From NCBI GenBank assembly GCA_922989275.2, contig OV277860.1, positions 45,516,400-45,580,399 on the forward strand: a stretch of 64,000 bases of DNA, read 5' to 3'. The translations under genes were made by a program, and so were the position numbers. Positions 1 through 10,129 of this stretch are shown here, piece by piece (position 1 is the stretch's first letter; each line of letters starts with the position of its first letter). The notes under the pieces were generated by a model. That model did no database searches. It had not been told where the DNA came from and saw only the letters and a list, made by a program, of their open reading frames with translations. This stretch comes from Gari tellinella. Its lineage: Eukaryota > Mollusca > Bivalvia > Cardiida > Psammobiidae.

Positions 1-845
1 GAGTTTGCATCTAGTTTCGAAAACCAGACATTACCCAAGACAGTATCTAAGCAATCGTCTATCAACGGCAATGGATAAACATCCTTTACAGTGACATCAT
101 TCAACGCGCGATAGTCAATGAACCATCTTACAGTCCCATCTCTCTTCTTTATTAAAACTGGCGCCGAGGCCCAATCTGAAGTCGATTCCTGGACAACTCC
201 TGCCTGAAGCATCTTCTTAAGATGGGCTTCTTCCTCCCCAAGAAAGCAAGCAGGGGTTCGCCGCATTCTCTGCTTAATTGGTTTGGCATCACCGGTCTCA
301 ATTACATGCTCAACTGCTGTGAAGTTGCCTAAATCGAAATCATCTTTTGCAAAAACATCTTGAAACTCAATTAGAACCTGAGCTAATTGAATTCTTTGAT
401 CTTCGTCCAACTCATTGGATGCTTTTTCGTAGAGCGTCTTCAGATGATCGGGTATTCCGCCAGGATCCTTTGCGTCTGATGCTGGGTTTGCGCCAAGGAC
501 ATCACCTTTTGACTCCTGAACCTCCTGAACCATGATTGGCTCAGGCTCTTCCGGTTCTTCTCCACTCTTAATCTCGACTACGGGGTATGCACTTCCAATC
601 TCTGTTCCCTTAGTGACTTATCTATACCTATCACTAGGGTTAACAAGACAAACAATTGGAGCAGACCCCCCATACCTAACAACTTTGGGCATCCAGAATT
701 TTGATTTGCTCTTGGGTTCTATGACATAGTCCGGAAGAGGTTCACTCATCTTACATTTTACCTTCACAACTGAGTGTGGAGGCACTACCCTTCTCTTAAC
801 AACTGTTACTCTGGAAACTGTTGGATTTTTGCCAGTTTTAACCTC
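1..845 (-). pseudogene. pol: reverse transcriptase N-terminal part, interrupted
   Basis: Reverse-strand translation from about 845 to 1 gives a linker and then the start of a Ty3/gypsy reverse transcriptase. Visible are a proline-rich lead-in, a segment ending in APVLIKKRDGTVRWFIDYR, the PLPLIDDCLD segment and the start of the first catalytic block (FSKLDAN) at the window edge. The YxDD box, RNase H and integrase would lie outside. The frame is the same as the protease ORF but is separated from it by a TAA at 846-848, and a second TAA at 618-620 breaks the linker. One stop between protease and RT could be read through in a live element, but two suggest decay. The enzyme would copy element RNA into DNA in cytoplasmic particles. 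Confidence 0.85.
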
Positions 846-1340
846 TTAGTTAAGTTCCATCCCGTCGAAAAACAATATGCCCCGCCCCATATCAAGAATG
901 GACTGTCCCCTGTTCCGAAGAATGTCAAATCCCAAGAGCATTTCTTGTTGAATAGGAGCTACATAAACTTCTTCCTTATACCAGTTATTCCCTATTTTCA
1001 GTTTCACTGGCCCCGCAATAAAACCCTGCATGGACATTTCACTACCCCTACCCGCTGCTTGTAACTTTACCTTCCTAATTACAGGAGGCTTGTGAGTTAA
1101 AGCTTGATAGACCCTATCTGATATTATGGTCACTTGGGCGGCTGTATCCACTACAGCGTTTACAGGCTTGTCTCCTACTTGTAACCCTATATTGAATTGA
1201 CTGGCGGAATTAACCTGACAGACAACTACAGTATCTGATTGGTGCTCTATACTGACATTTTCAGTAGAATTGCTTACTTCACCCTGGGAAGAGTTGGAAG
1301 GGAATTTCGCGGCCAATCTTGAATTTTTGGGACAGGTCAT
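846..1340 (-). CDS. retrotransposon aspartic protease domain
   Basis: A 164-codon frame with a retropepsin-like core: a beta-strand-rich stretch, the catalytic D-T-A-A motif at about residues 65-68 (VVDTAAQVTIISD), and a C-terminal LLGFDIL segment matching the second hydrophobic motif of the family. It begins 2 nt after the gag stop and in a different frame, so expression probably needs frameshifting or reinitiation; the gag end is C- and A-rich (CCCCCCAAAACCCC). The active enzyme is a dimer that cuts Gag and Gag-Pol during particle maturation. It ends at a TAA at 846-848, with pol continuing in the same frame behind it. Confidence 0.85.
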   Translation of the reverse strand: MTCPKNSRLAAKFPSNSSQGEVSNSTENVSIEHQSDTVVVCQVNSASQFNIGLQVGDKPVNAVVDTAAQVTIISDRVYQALTHKPPVIRKVKLQAAGRGSEMSMQGFIAGPVKLKIGNNWYKEEVYVAPIQQEMLLGFDILRNRGQSILDMGRGILFFDGMELN

Positions 1341-1342
1341 AC

Positions 1343-2992
1343 TTACTGGGGTTTTGGGGGGTGTTGAACGACCTTTTTCATCACCCCTTTGTCGTTTAAC
1401 GACTTACTAGGGCAGACCCGACTAAAATGTCCAAGCTCACCGCATGTAAAACAGGTCAACGGCTGTCGTTGAGGTTGCGGCGGTCTACGGCCTCTGTTCT
1501 GAAAGGCCTTTGTCAACCTCTGCTCCAGATCCTTCAGTGCCTTTACAAAATCATTGGCTGGATCTTGCGTTTGCACTGAGTACAAAGACGCATCTTCTTC
1601 TTGGATTGAAAACACCTTCTGTTCCTCTTTCCTGCGGTACTCTTTCTTGTCCTTACCATACATTGCAGCATGGACCTGCTGGTGCTTGCGCACCATTTGT
1701 ATGGCTTGCTGGAGGGTCCTAGGTTCTCTCATGCAGACCTGATGCCCTGCTTCTCTGTCCAACATGCCCTGGCAAAATCTATTTATTACCTGACTGTTCT
1801 GAAAACTTTCAGGTAAAGAAAGGAATGCACGGCTGCCAAGAGTGAGCACTCTATCAGCCCAGTCCTCTAGGGATTCGCCACCTACCTGCACAGTTTGTTG
1901 AAAACGAACTTGCGCGGCTTCTGGTAGCTCGTGGTCTCCAAATCTTGCTTCCATCTTGCTGAACAGGGTATCAAACGAAAGGGACTCCTTTCGCTTACAC
2001 AGCAGACTGTAGAAATCTGCTGCTTTGCCCGTCAGACTCCAACACAACCCGTTTAAGCAGTCTTCCTCTGTCCAACTTGCAGCAATGGCATACCTTTGGA
2101 ATTTTAACCTAAAAGGCTCCCAATTTCCCTTCCCATCATATGTTAGGGTCTTAGGTAGGGACTTGATGAAGTCTCGGTGTCCCCGCAAACCCGTTTGGTT
2201 GAAGAAAGACTCTTCATATGGACGGGTGGGGGAACGAGAAGGTGAACGAGAGGGCAAGGTCTCATCTCCAAACCTAAGTTGCCGTTTAGGTGAAAAAGGG
2301 CTTGAACTCCTAACAGGGAGTGGGATAGTGAAATCAGAGGGGGACTTAAGTTCCCATGGCTCTACCTTCTGAGGGATATACAAAGGGACAGTTGGACAGG
2401 GGACAGTTGGCAGCTTACGACCAGACGGCTTCAAATCTAGTGGCTCATCAGATAAAAAAGGGAGTTTGATAGGAGTTTGGTCCACTTTCTTAGACAAAAA
2501 AGGGACAGCAGGTGTCTTAACGGGTGCTTGTTCCACTTTCAGGGGCATAGAAGGGCCTGCAACAGATAGCTGCATGCCTTTTTCTGACAAGAAAGGGTTT
2601 ACTGGGGGCTGATTAACCTTCAACAATTCTGTGGCAGCCTTGACCACATTGTAGAAACCTGTCAAACTTGGAATTGCCTCAATCCCCTCCCCTTCCGTTT
2701 CTGAACTACTACAAGCCGCTTCGTACAGAGACGAGTTTGGCTTGAAGTCAACCATATCCAAAGCTTTCTGAGAAAGTTTGCGCCTGGTCAAGGTCTCCAA
2801 AACTGACTTTGTGATGTTGCCTGCACCTTCCCTTACATCAATGATTAGCTGAGCTAATTTTTGCTTAATCCCAGGTATTTTGCACAAAAGGTCAACATTT
2901 GCAAAATTGATACGAATGAACTCCGGTTGTACAGCTTCAGTAGACTGAGTCTGAGAACTGTCCAACTGAGAGGTTTTACTAGAATCAGCCAT
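1343..2992 (-). CDS. retrotransposon Gag polyprotein with CCHC zinc knuckle
   Basis: A 549-codon open frame. The N-terminal third is low in complexity and rich in Pro, Ser, Lys and Leu. The middle (about residues 270-430) matches the retrotransposon gag capsid type, with a W-x-P-F-x-x-K-F-like start and LCWSLTGKAADFYSLL. One CCHC zinc knuckle, C-FT-C-GELG-H-FSRV-C, lies close to the C terminus. Gag would form the cytoplasmic particle and bind element RNA through the knuckle. The ATG at 2990-2992 is the first after the leader; directly upstream of it on the coding strand is an A/T-rich tract. The frame is intact, in contrast to the pol stops, which suggests moderate age or trans-complementation. 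Confidence 0.9.
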   Translation of the reverse strand: MADSSKTSQLDSSQTQSTEAVQPEFIRINFANVDLLCKIPGIKQKLAQLIIDVREGAGNITKSVLETLTRRKLSQKALDMVDFKPNSSLYEAACSSSETEGEGIEAIPSLTGFYNVVKAATELLKVNQPPVNPFLSEKGMQLSVAGPSMPLKVEQAPVKTPAVPFLSKKVDQTPIKLPFLSDEPLDLKPSGRKLPTVPCPTVPLYIPQKVEPWELKSPSDFTIPLPVRSSSPFSPKRQLRFGDETLPSRSPSRSPTRPYEESFFNQTGLRGHRDFIKSLPKTLTYDGKGNWEPFRLKFQRYAIAASWTEEDCLNGLCWSLTGKAADFYSLLCKRKESLSFDTLFSKMEARFGDHELPEAAQVRFQQTVQVGGESLEDWADRVLTLGSRAFLSLPESFQNSQVINRFCQGMLDREAGHQVCMREPRTLQQAIQMVRKHQQVHAAMYGKDKKEYRRKEEQKVFSIQEEDASLYSVQTQDPANDFVKALKDLEQRLTKAFQNRGRRPPQPQRQPLTCFTCGELGHFSRVCPSKSLNDKGVMKKVVQHPPKPQ

Positions 2993-3436
2993 GTTGCAAA
3001 AAAAAAAAAAGATGTAATAAGTACAAATATTCTATTTAATGCAACTCCTAACTACTTCTCCCCTAAATATATTTATCTTTCCTACAAAAGGCCTGTTCAG
3101 CTACTCCAAACCAACAGTCAATACAAATAAATTTCGTCAAAAATTAATTCCAAAATTATCAAAACCAATTCCGTAAAAGAATTGATCCAAAAAATTTCAA
3201 ACAACTTTTGTAAAAATTTATTTTAGCAATTTTATCAGAATTTGTTATGATAACACAATCCCGACTTGTAATTGCTTTAAATTGAATAGCAATTTTATCA
3301 GAATGTGTTTATGAAAACACTCCCGACTTGTAATTGCCTTCTTGTTATTGCTTGCCTCGTGGTAAAAATGGCGTCCGCTGAACAATTTCGATTCAGGACG
3401 GCGTGTAAGAAAAATAAATTCGTAGGTTCTTTTAAA

Positions 3437-3449
3437 ACTTCTGACACCA
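3437..3449 (-). other. primer binding site, tRNA-Leu type
   Basis: On the minus strand, TGGTGTCAGAAGT lies 4 nt after the end of the proposed LTR. It is complementary to the 3' end of leucine tRNAs (…ACTTCTGACA plus CCA, from general knowledge). The match ends after 13 bases. Leucine tRNA priming is known in some animal Ty3/gypsy lineages. Confidence 0.7.
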
Positions 3450-3453
3450 ATAT

Positions 3454-3704
3454 TGTAAAATAGGGGGAAATATATACTACACTTAATACTAAGTCAACTT
3501 ACGTATTGTTAGTTTAAAGTTGTTCCGTCGTCAGGCTTCACTTCTTAGATTGTTATTGTACGGTTGTACGGCACGTCTGCTCTCAATACTGATTACAGTC
3601 GAATGGGCCGCATGCTGTCTTTCCCGCGAGCATGTCAGCTGACGTACTTCCGGTTCCGCGGATACCCGGGACGGGTATATACTAAAACGCGGACCAATCA
3701 CCAC
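3454..3704 (-). repeat. 5' LTR of the Ty3/gypsy element
   Basis: On the minus strand the segment starts TGTGGTGATTGG and ends TATTTTACA, giving TG…CA borders and about 251 bp. It carries a CCAAT-type box (GATTGG) and a TATATA stretch about 25 bp further on, as expected of a U3 promoter. Its downstream border lies 4 nt from the primer site. The upstream border is where the short tandem repeat (TTTCAACGGA…) resumes. The partner LTR is outside the window, so the borders rest on these signals only. Confidence 0.6.
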
Positions 3705-3945
3705 ATTTCAACGGATTTTGTTTGCAGGTTAAAGTCGTTTTACTGTGGCCATAGTCTACATTTTTAAAAAATGTTTAGTGCATTTTAAAGGTCGGTTGAC
3801 TGCGGTAATAGTATAAATTTCAACGGAATCTTTGATGCAGGTTAAAGGTTGATTTACTGCGGCCATAGTGAAACTGTACATTTTAACGGAATCTTTGATG
3901 CAGTTTAAAGGTCGATTTCTTTTACTGCAGCACGAATTAATCTGT
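3705..3945. repeat. tandem repeat of about 57-63 bp, four diverged units
   Basis: Units share the phrases TTTCAACGGAATCTTTGATGC, AGGTTAAAGGTCG (variants) and TTTACTGCGGCCATAGT. Related phrases (TTTTACTGCAGCCATAG, CACTTTAAAGGTCGAT) recur at 7831-7905, on the far side of the LINE, so both the LTR element and the LINE seem to have inserted into one older array. Confidence 0.65.
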
Positions 3946-4075
3946 TCTTTATTCTTCTTCTTCTTCTGTTGATGTGCAGGGCCGCTCTACGAAAGCTAAG
4001 CATTTTCGCACATTTATATACATGGGTGACGGAGGGTACCGAAGATTAAAATCAGGATAAAAACATCTGGTATAT

Positions 4076-7000
4076 TTACAAATGGACAGCTACGATCCCA
4101 GACTTGAAGGTCTCCAAGTTGGGTGCTGTCACAAGGCTGACTGGAAGGTCTCTCCAGATCTCAGCTGAGGTGGGGAAGAAGGACTTCAACATTGCAGTGA
4201 TCCTGAAGAAGGGCTGGATAAAACGTAGACCGTGGCCTCTTGTAGTTACTCCTTGACGGTGGAGGTAAGAAGGCATGTCAATTGCTACAAGTCCGTTCAC
4301 AACTCTGTAAAACATCACTGCTTTGGCCTGCTGCCGGCGTTGTTGAAGTGTTCCCCATCCAAGCGTGTCTATCATGGCATCAACGCTGCTTCTTCGTCGG
4401 TAATCCCCAGAAACAAATCTGGCAGCTCTGCGTTGAACCATCTCGGCACGTTGTCTGAGGTTCTTCGTTGGTGGGTCCCACACGGTGGAGGCGTATTCTA
4501 GTTGGGGTCGTACCAGACTCTTGTAACAAGCTTCCTTGGTGGACTGAGGGCAAGAAGACAGATTCCGCCTGAGGAAAGCAAGTGTGTTGTTGGCTTTGTT
4601 GGCCATCTGGTCGATGTGGGCACTCCACGTCATGTTGGGCGTGAGCACAACCCCGAGTAGCTTCGCCTTTTTGGTCAGCTGTAGTCTCTGGCCGTGGATG
4701 CTGTAGTCGGCTTCAACGTTCTTATGCTTGTTGGAGATTCGGATAACTTCGCACTTGCTGGCGTTGAACTCCATCATCCAGACCCTTTCCCATTCCTGCA
4801 GTCGGTTGAGATCTTGCTGAAGTAAATCTGCGTCGGCTTGTGTCTGGATCTCCCTGTACAGAAGCGAGTCATCTGCAAACAGTCCGCAGGTTGAGTCGAC
4901 GCACTCTGGGAGGTCGTTGATGAATGCTAGGAATAGGAGAGGGCCTAGGACGGTCCCCTGGGGAACTCCTGATGTAACGGGAACAGACTTTGAGGAGACT
5001 CCATCTAGTAGGACTTGCTGAGTGCGCTTGCTGAGAAAGCTCTGTATCCACTGAAGAGTGCTGTTTCGGACACCATAATGGTGGAGCTTTATGAGAAGGC
5101 GTTGATGAGGTACCTTGTCAAAGGCCTTGGAAAAATCCAACAAGATTGCATCAATCTGTCTAGACTTTTCAAGGCCCATGGCAAGGTCGTTGACTGTGGT
5201 AAGTAGCTGCGATTCACATGAGTGTCTCTTCCTGAAGCCATGTTGAAACTTGCTGATGATGTTGTGGTGATCAAAGAACTTCATCAGGTTGCTGTGTATG
5301 ATGTGCTCCAGGAGTTTGCATGCTACTGACGTGAGAGAAATGGGCCTGTAGTTCGCCGGCTGACTCTTGTCTCCTTTCTTGTAGACTGGTGCAAAGTTCG
5401 CAGTCTTCCAGTCGTCAGGGACAATTCCCTGGTCTAACGATGCCTGGAATATAAGGGTGAGTGCTGGAGTCAGGGGATGTGCCATTTCTTTCAGGAATCT
5501 GGTTGAGATAGAGTCTGGTCCAGTTGCCTTGTTGGGGTTGAGTCCTTGAAGGAGTTTCTGTACACCGTTCTCGGTCACGTGGATGGTAGGGGCATCTGGG
5601 TATGGTGAATCGCCTAAGTATGGGAGGGTTGATTCAGGATCTTCCTTGTTGAATACTGAGGTGAATTGGTCATTCAATATTTCTGCCTTGGTTGGGGCAT
5701 CCACATGGTTGACACCATCTCTCTTCAGAGGGGCTACCCCGGATCCATCACACTTTCTACTTTTAACGAAGGAGTAAAGTTTCTTGGAGTTGTCTGCTGT
5801 GACAAGGTCGTGGACATAATTGTCATGTGCTGCTTTACACTCCGTCTTGGTGGCTTTCTGTAGGGATTTGTATGTAGCCCAGTCCGCTGTGTTTTTCGAT
5901 TTGCGCGCTTTCTTGTATGCCCGTTTCTTCCGTCTTGTGAGTCTGCGGATTGACCGGTTACACCAGGGCTGTGTGTATCGCGTGGATGTCATCTTAGACG
6001 GAACAAACTTGTTCATGGCTGCTGTGCACTCCTTCTTAAAGGAATCCCAAAGGGTGTTTATGGGGGTTGAGGTAGTATAGTTTGCTGTAAACCGGGCTGT
6101 GAAGTCGGTGAGGTAGGTTGCCATAGAGTCCTGGTCGGCTTTCTTCCATAGGTGGATGAGACGAGCCACTGGCTTTCTTCTAGAGGGCACAATATTGACG
6201 TCTGTCAGTACAATTTCATGGTCGCTGATGCCTGGTATGCATGTACATTTGTTGACAAGTGATGGTCTGTTTGTGGCCAGAATGTCGAGGGTATTGTCAA
6301 GCCGAGTAGGGAATGTGACCAGTTGTTCGCACCCGTTGTCCTGGATTAAGTCAATCAGGGTGTTGTTGATGTCGATCGGGTACCTGTTACTGACAATGGA
6401 TGAGGTGTTCCAGTCAATGTCAGGTAGGTTAGTGTCACCACCAAGGTAGACTGTGTGGCTTGGGTGCTTTCTAACTAGGTCAGTTGCACATTTATGCAAT
6501 TCCTGCATGGTCTCCAGGTTGTTGTCCGGAGGGCGGTACATGGCGCATACGATAATTGGATACTTAGAATTAGAGCATGGAATGGTGGCTGCCACGAATT
6601 CTGCACTGGTTTTTACTTCGATTTCTGAGGCGTCGATGTCTGCTTTTGTGATAATTGCAACTCCTCCATGAGGGCTGGACTTCCTGTCACGGCGTGCTAC
6701 AAAGCGATAGTTCTCTGGAAGGACTTCCCGCTCATAGATATTGGGGTGGAGCCAAGTTTCGGAGCACAAGATGATATCAGGTTGTGAGTATTGGAGAAGG
6801 GCCCAAAGTTCTTCCCGCTTGGCACGAATGCTCTGGAAGTTCACCGTCAGTAGACGGAGACTTTTCTTGGAGAGTGGTCCCCGTAGATTTCTCTTTGGTG
6901 AGGATGTCAATACTGGGGGGCCAATATCGTGAGAGAAGCTAAATTCTGTGCTAGTCGAGTTTGCTGTGGAGGGAGTGGAACTGGATGTGTTACTCAAGAT

Positions 7001-7501
7001 AAGAGAACTTGTGTCTTCAAAAAGGCTAGAGTGGAAGTTTGGCAGACCGCAGTTGCAGCAATACCAGCTGGTGTCAGGGTTGTTGAGAGTCTCATAGATA
7101 AGGGGGCTCATCTGCATGCATTCTCTGTGGTACCATAAATCACAATTTGAGCAGCAAATAGATTGGATTTTCTTAGACCATCTACACGCTTTCCCACAAA
7201 TCTGGCAGGGGTGTTTTGGGGCTCGAGGTCCTGGATTTGGATGGCAGTCATGTGCATTTCGAATGAGGATCTGGACTAGGTATAACCGGTGGTCCCTCTT
7301 AAAGTATCGGGAGCCTGGTAGCTTGAAGTGAAGTACGCATTGGAAACGTGTGTGGGTGGGGTAGGCAATGCCGTCGGTCTGTGGGAACTTCAGGTAGACT
7401 TGGGTGCCGCATGATATCAGATAGATGAGTATGAATACACAGTTTACATACCAGAGGGTAGGGTAGTGCTGGAACTTGGATAACTGATCCATTTTCATCA
7501 T
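4076..7501 (-). CDS. LINE polyprotein: 2A-like motif, PHD finger, AP endonuclease, reverse transcriptase
   Basis: 1141 codons without a stop. Residues 1-84 include a hydrophobic stretch (VNCVFILIYLISC). Residues 85-92 are DCHPNPGP, a 2A-like ribosome-skipping motif. Residues 99-151 form a C4HC3 PHD finger: C99-C102, C117-C120, H125-C128, C148-C151. A Ser/Thr-rich linker follows. From about 215 to 440 is an apurinic-type endonuclease (LLTVNFQSIRAKREEL, SETWLHPN, SDHEIVLTDV). From about 650 to 900 is the reverse transcriptase (QHGFRKRHSCESQL, DFSKAFDKVPH, GVPQGTVLGPLLF, FADDSLLYR). The C-terminal thumb-like region ends with LVRPQLEYAS and related blocks. The enzyme would nick chromosomal DNA and reverse transcribe the element RNA there. 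Clade assignment between CR1, L2 and Jockey is uncertain. Confidence 0.9.
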   Translation of the reverse strand: MMKMDQLSKFQHYPTLWYVNCVFILIYLISCGTQVYLKFPQTDGIAYPTHTRFQCVLHFKLPGSRYFKRDHRLYLVQILIRNAHDCHPNPGPRAPKHPCQICGKACRWSKKIQSICCSNCDLWYHRECMQMSPLIYETLNNPDTSWYCCNCGLPNFHSSLFEDTSSLILSNTSSSTPSTANSTSTEFSFSHDIGPPVLTSSPKRNLRGPLSKKSLRLLTVNFQSIRAKREELWALLQYSQPDIILCSETWLHPNIYEREVLPENYRFVARRDRKSSPHGGVAIITKADIDASEIEVKTSAEFVAATIPCSNSKYPIIVCAMYRPPDNNLETMQELHKCATDLVRKHPSHTVYLGGDTNLPDIDWNTSSIVSNRYPIDINNTLIDLIQDNGCEQLVTFPTRLDNTLDILATNRPSLVNKCTCIPGISDHEIVLTDVNIVPSRRKPVARLIHLWKKADQDSMATYLTDFTARFTANYTTSTPINTLWDSFKKECTAAMNKFVPSKMTSTRYTQPWCNRSIRRLTRRKKRAYKKARKSKNTADWATYKSLQKATKTECKAAHDNYVHDLVTADNSKKLYSFVKSRKCDGSGVAPLKRDGVNHVDAPTKAEILNDQFTSVFNKEDPESTLPYLGDSPYPDAPTIHVTENGVQKLLQGLNPNKATGPDSISTRFLKEMAHPLTPALTLIFQASLDQGIVPDDWKTANFAPVYKKGDKSQPANYRPISLTSVACKLLEHIIHSNLMKFFDHHNIISKFQHGFRKRHSCESQLLTTVNDLAMGLEKSRQIDAILLDFSKAFDKVPHQRLLIKLHHYGVRNSTLQWIQSFLSKRTQQVLLDGVSSKSVPVTSGVPQGTVLGPLLFLAFINDLPECVDSTCGLFADDSLLYREIQTQADADLLQQDLNRLQEWERVWMMEFNASKCEVIRISNKHKNVEADYSIHGQRLQLTKKAKLLGVVLTPNMTWSAHIDQMANKANNTLAFLRRNLSSCPQSTKEACYKSLVRPQLEYASTVWDPPTKNLRQRAEMVQRRAARFVSGDYRRRSSVDAMIDTLGWGTLQQRRQQAKAVMFYRVVNGLVAIDMPSYLHRQGVTTRGHGLRFIQPFFRITAMLKSFFPTSAEIWRDLPVSLVTAPNLETFKSGIVAVHL
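7226..7249 (-). other. 2A-like ribosome-skipping motif in the LINE ORF
   Basis: Codes for DCHPNPGP at residues 85-92. The canonical 2A ending is D-V/I-E-x-N-P-G-P; NPGP and the leading Asp are kept, while V and E are replaced by Cys and His. Related HPNPGP forms are known in animal non-LTR retrotransposons (general knowledge). It lies between a hydrophobic N-terminal segment and the PHD finger. Confidence 0.65.
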
Positions 7502-7800
7502 CTATGGGTCACAGACATTTCGACAATAAATTGTAAACATTGCAACTTCCGGTGGGAGGGGTGAGTTCGAGTGGCAGACTCTGGTGATAAGTTATCTGTA
7601 TCTTGTGTCCGGCTGACTTGGTGGCTGTTTCAGTCGCTCCGTTGTGGAGAGGGATCGTTTACATTGTCTTACAAACCAAAATTCAGGAAGGAAATCATTC
7701 AGATATTGTCAAATAAATTTGTTTTCAATCAGACAAAATTTTGTGGCGCCCTCCGTCACGCATGCGCAATTACATTCTTGACTTTTCGGACATAGTCTAT

Positions 7801-8466
7801 TAATCAATAGAGTATTTGGTCCATTATAGTAGTTTTACTGCAGCCATAGCCTACACTTTAAAGGAATTTTAACTGAAAAGAATCCTGGGAGCACTTTAAA
7901 GGTCGATATAAAGTTGTTATTGTAGTATAACCTCATATCATTCAGTTCACTTTGGCAAAGGTTTTCCCGTAATATTATTAAAAAATTTCAAAATATTTAG
8001 TGGCCCAAGATCTAGAATATGGCCACTGTACAGTTTGTTGACTATGGAAAAGATCTTAATCTCAGTTTTTACGGACTCAACAACAAGACGTAACATTATA
8101 TAAACAACTAAAACCGACGAGACAAAGGTACAACGTTACCAAGTTAACCCATGTAAATTGTAATCACTTACTTTGAAGTATTCTCGACAGATTTCCTTCG
8201 AAGTCCATTGCCCACTGGTTCAGAGTACATGTTGCTAACGTTACTTTTCTACCCATTTTCTAATTGCTTCACCTCTAAATTAACGCGGTATGGACAAGCA
8301 AGTATGTGACACTGCAGACAGAAAGAGAAACCACTGGTCACACACACTGCATCGACTTTTTATTTTCACTTTGGAGAAAGGGCCAAATTGATCATGCGTC
8401 GTTGGAAACGAGAACCAGTTTGTTTCGGATGTGTATAAAACCCCTACGCTGAACCCAAACCGAGGT
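7801..8466. other. non-coding stretch; remnant of the flanking tandem repeat
   Basis: Positions 7831-7905 carry the same repeat phrases as 3705-3945. The rest is AT-rich with no reading frame of note. A TATAAAA at about 8435 lies just before the inverted minisatellite, with no gene behind it. Confidence 0.5.
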
Positions 8467-8553
8467 GACGGGTCAAAACGGCCCAGATCCATAACGGCCC
8501 GGGTCAAAACGGCCCAGGTCAAAACGACCCACTTTTGTGCCGTTTTGACCCGG
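8467..8553. repeat. GGGTCAAAACGGCCCA minisatellite, left copy (inverted partner at 12289)
   Basis: About five tandem copies of a 14-17-bp phrase (GGGTCAAAACGGCCCA); the last turns over to the opposite strand (GTGCCGTTTTGACCCGG) and forms a local hairpin. About 65 bp of this block match, in inverted orientation, the block at 12289-12367. Confidence 0.8.
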
Positions 8554-10129
8554 ATTCGGAAGTTAAATAATCGCCTATATTATTGGTGAAGGTTCTACAT
8601 TTGAAGATCTTATTGGTGTTTTAATAAACATGGCAGGTATTATAGGATGTCAATCAAATCTGAGGCATGTAAGAGAAGTGCCAAGAGTATGAGAACCAGT
8701 TGGGTGTTATTTGCTGATATAAGGTACCCCTGCCAGTTGATTTGGGCAATTCCAAGTAACAAGACTGACTTGTCAGGAGCTCTCTCTCTCTCTCTCTGAA
8801 CAGGCTGCAGAGCTTGATCAACATGACCAAGTCACAGTTGTGGCTAGTGATAATGAGCAAAAAGTCAAAAGCCGAATCAAACAAGCCTGGTGTAGACACG
8901 TAAATACCCAAGCTTGACAAGAGGAGGATATCAACGGATTATTTTACTCTTTTCTTACAAGCGATGTTGACAAAATAGTTGTTCTGGTCAGATACACTAT
9001 TGTTTTGATTCTTCTTCTGTCTCACTGCCATTAAATGTATTACACCAAACTCTGGCCGAGAGAGCCGGGGTCACAGAAACGAGTATAATATTCCTGCTCA
9101 CACTATGTTGTATGACCTAACTGTTCTGGAAACCATTCCAGTCGTGCACGCTTTAACTCGAAGTGATTGACATCCTTCTTCCCTAGCCAAAGCAAATAGA
9201 CTGCATAAAATGTTTTTGCAGAGCATCATGGAATGCGTAAAGCTTTGTACATAGAATTTTTCAATAAACAAATGCTAAAGATTTATCTGATAAAAAGTAC
9301 AATATGGAACATTTTGACTCGTTAAACAAGACAGTGTCAATCTCGACTGTTTCTCGAGTCCCATTCCTTATAGTCGGTCACAACAAGTGATGCACTATCA
9401 TTACATGTGAAGCATTCACATTTCCAGACATTAGAGTAGAGTGAATATCAATGGCTTTCCATCTTAATGATATTTACACCAATACCAACATCATACCCAA
9501 GTTGTGTTTGAAACTGACTTCCTGTGATTACTATACTAACTATATGATTTAACAGTGAAAATTTGTACGGAATATCCCGTATACTGTCCAGTATCCACAT
9601 CACAATACAAATCCAAGGATAACGACAACTACCACTATGAATAGGAACTATATGATATTTTGAATGCAGTATGTCAGTTATAACTAACCAAGAATAACTA
9701 CAGTAGTTACAACTGTATTCTTTAAAACCATGTTTGTGCCAAAAACAATGATGTCCATGGTAAACAAATTGAGACCAGATTAGACACCAGTTTTATCAAT
9801 CTCCAAAATATTTGCCACTAAGATTTTAATACAAAGTCAAAAGTTTCCAAAAGGAGTTATTTCCAACATTTATTAAACTGCGAAAGCATTTACTTCCGTT
9901 TAAACAGGAAAGAAAACAGTTTCCCATTGTAACATATAAGAAAATAATTTAAGTAGATCATGATGCATTGTAAATAGTAATTGTACTCAACTTACTTTAA
10001 ATGCAAAAATGCTCCTTATCCGCCATTTTCGCTATGGTTATTTTGTACCTATGTACAATGTATAAGTGATTTATACATGTACTAGGCATACAAAAGAACC
10101 ATGGGCTCATTGAAGAATAGTTGGGTATC
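8554..10129. other. no gene recognised; AT-rich spacer
   Basis: Only a short CT microsatellite (about 8779-8799) stands out. No family-like protein was found on either strand. Confidence 0.5.

Larger units (their letters stand above)
1..3704 (-). mobile_element. Ty3/gypsy-type LTR retrotransposon, 5' part, truncated by the window edge
   Basis: On the minus strand the order is LTR (3454-3704), primer binding site (3437-3449), untranslated leader, gag (1343-2992), protease (846-1340), then the start of reverse transcriptase running out of the window at position 1. Protease before reverse transcriptase with a CCHC gag is the Ty3/gypsy arrangement. Integrase and the 3' LTR would lie to the left and cannot be judged. 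The pol frame has two in-frame stops, so this copy is probably dead even though gag is open. It seems to have landed in the short tandem repeat that begins at 3705. Confidence 0.9.
3940..7800 (-). mobile_element. near full-length LINE (CR1/L2/Jockey-like) with PHD finger
   Basis: A minus-strand non-LTR retrotransposon with one long ORF (4076-7501), a 5' region of roughly 300 bp and a short 3' region ending in a GAA-rich tail (on the plus strand, CTTTATTCTTCTTCTTCTTC near 3951-3967). The word ATTAATC occurs at both proposed borders (near 3936 and 7799) and may be a target-site duplication, but seven bases are weak evidence. The element sits inside the short tandem repeat seen on either side. 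An intact ORF makes this one of the youngest elements in the window. Confidence 0.85.

Noticed and set aside
1510..2372. Plus-strand frames across gag
   Set aside because: Antisense shadows of the retrotransposon gag frame.
7226..7249. Picornavirus-type sequence
   Set aside because: The 2A-like motif lies in a LINE ORF with endonuclease and reverse transcriptase; no viral replicase is present.
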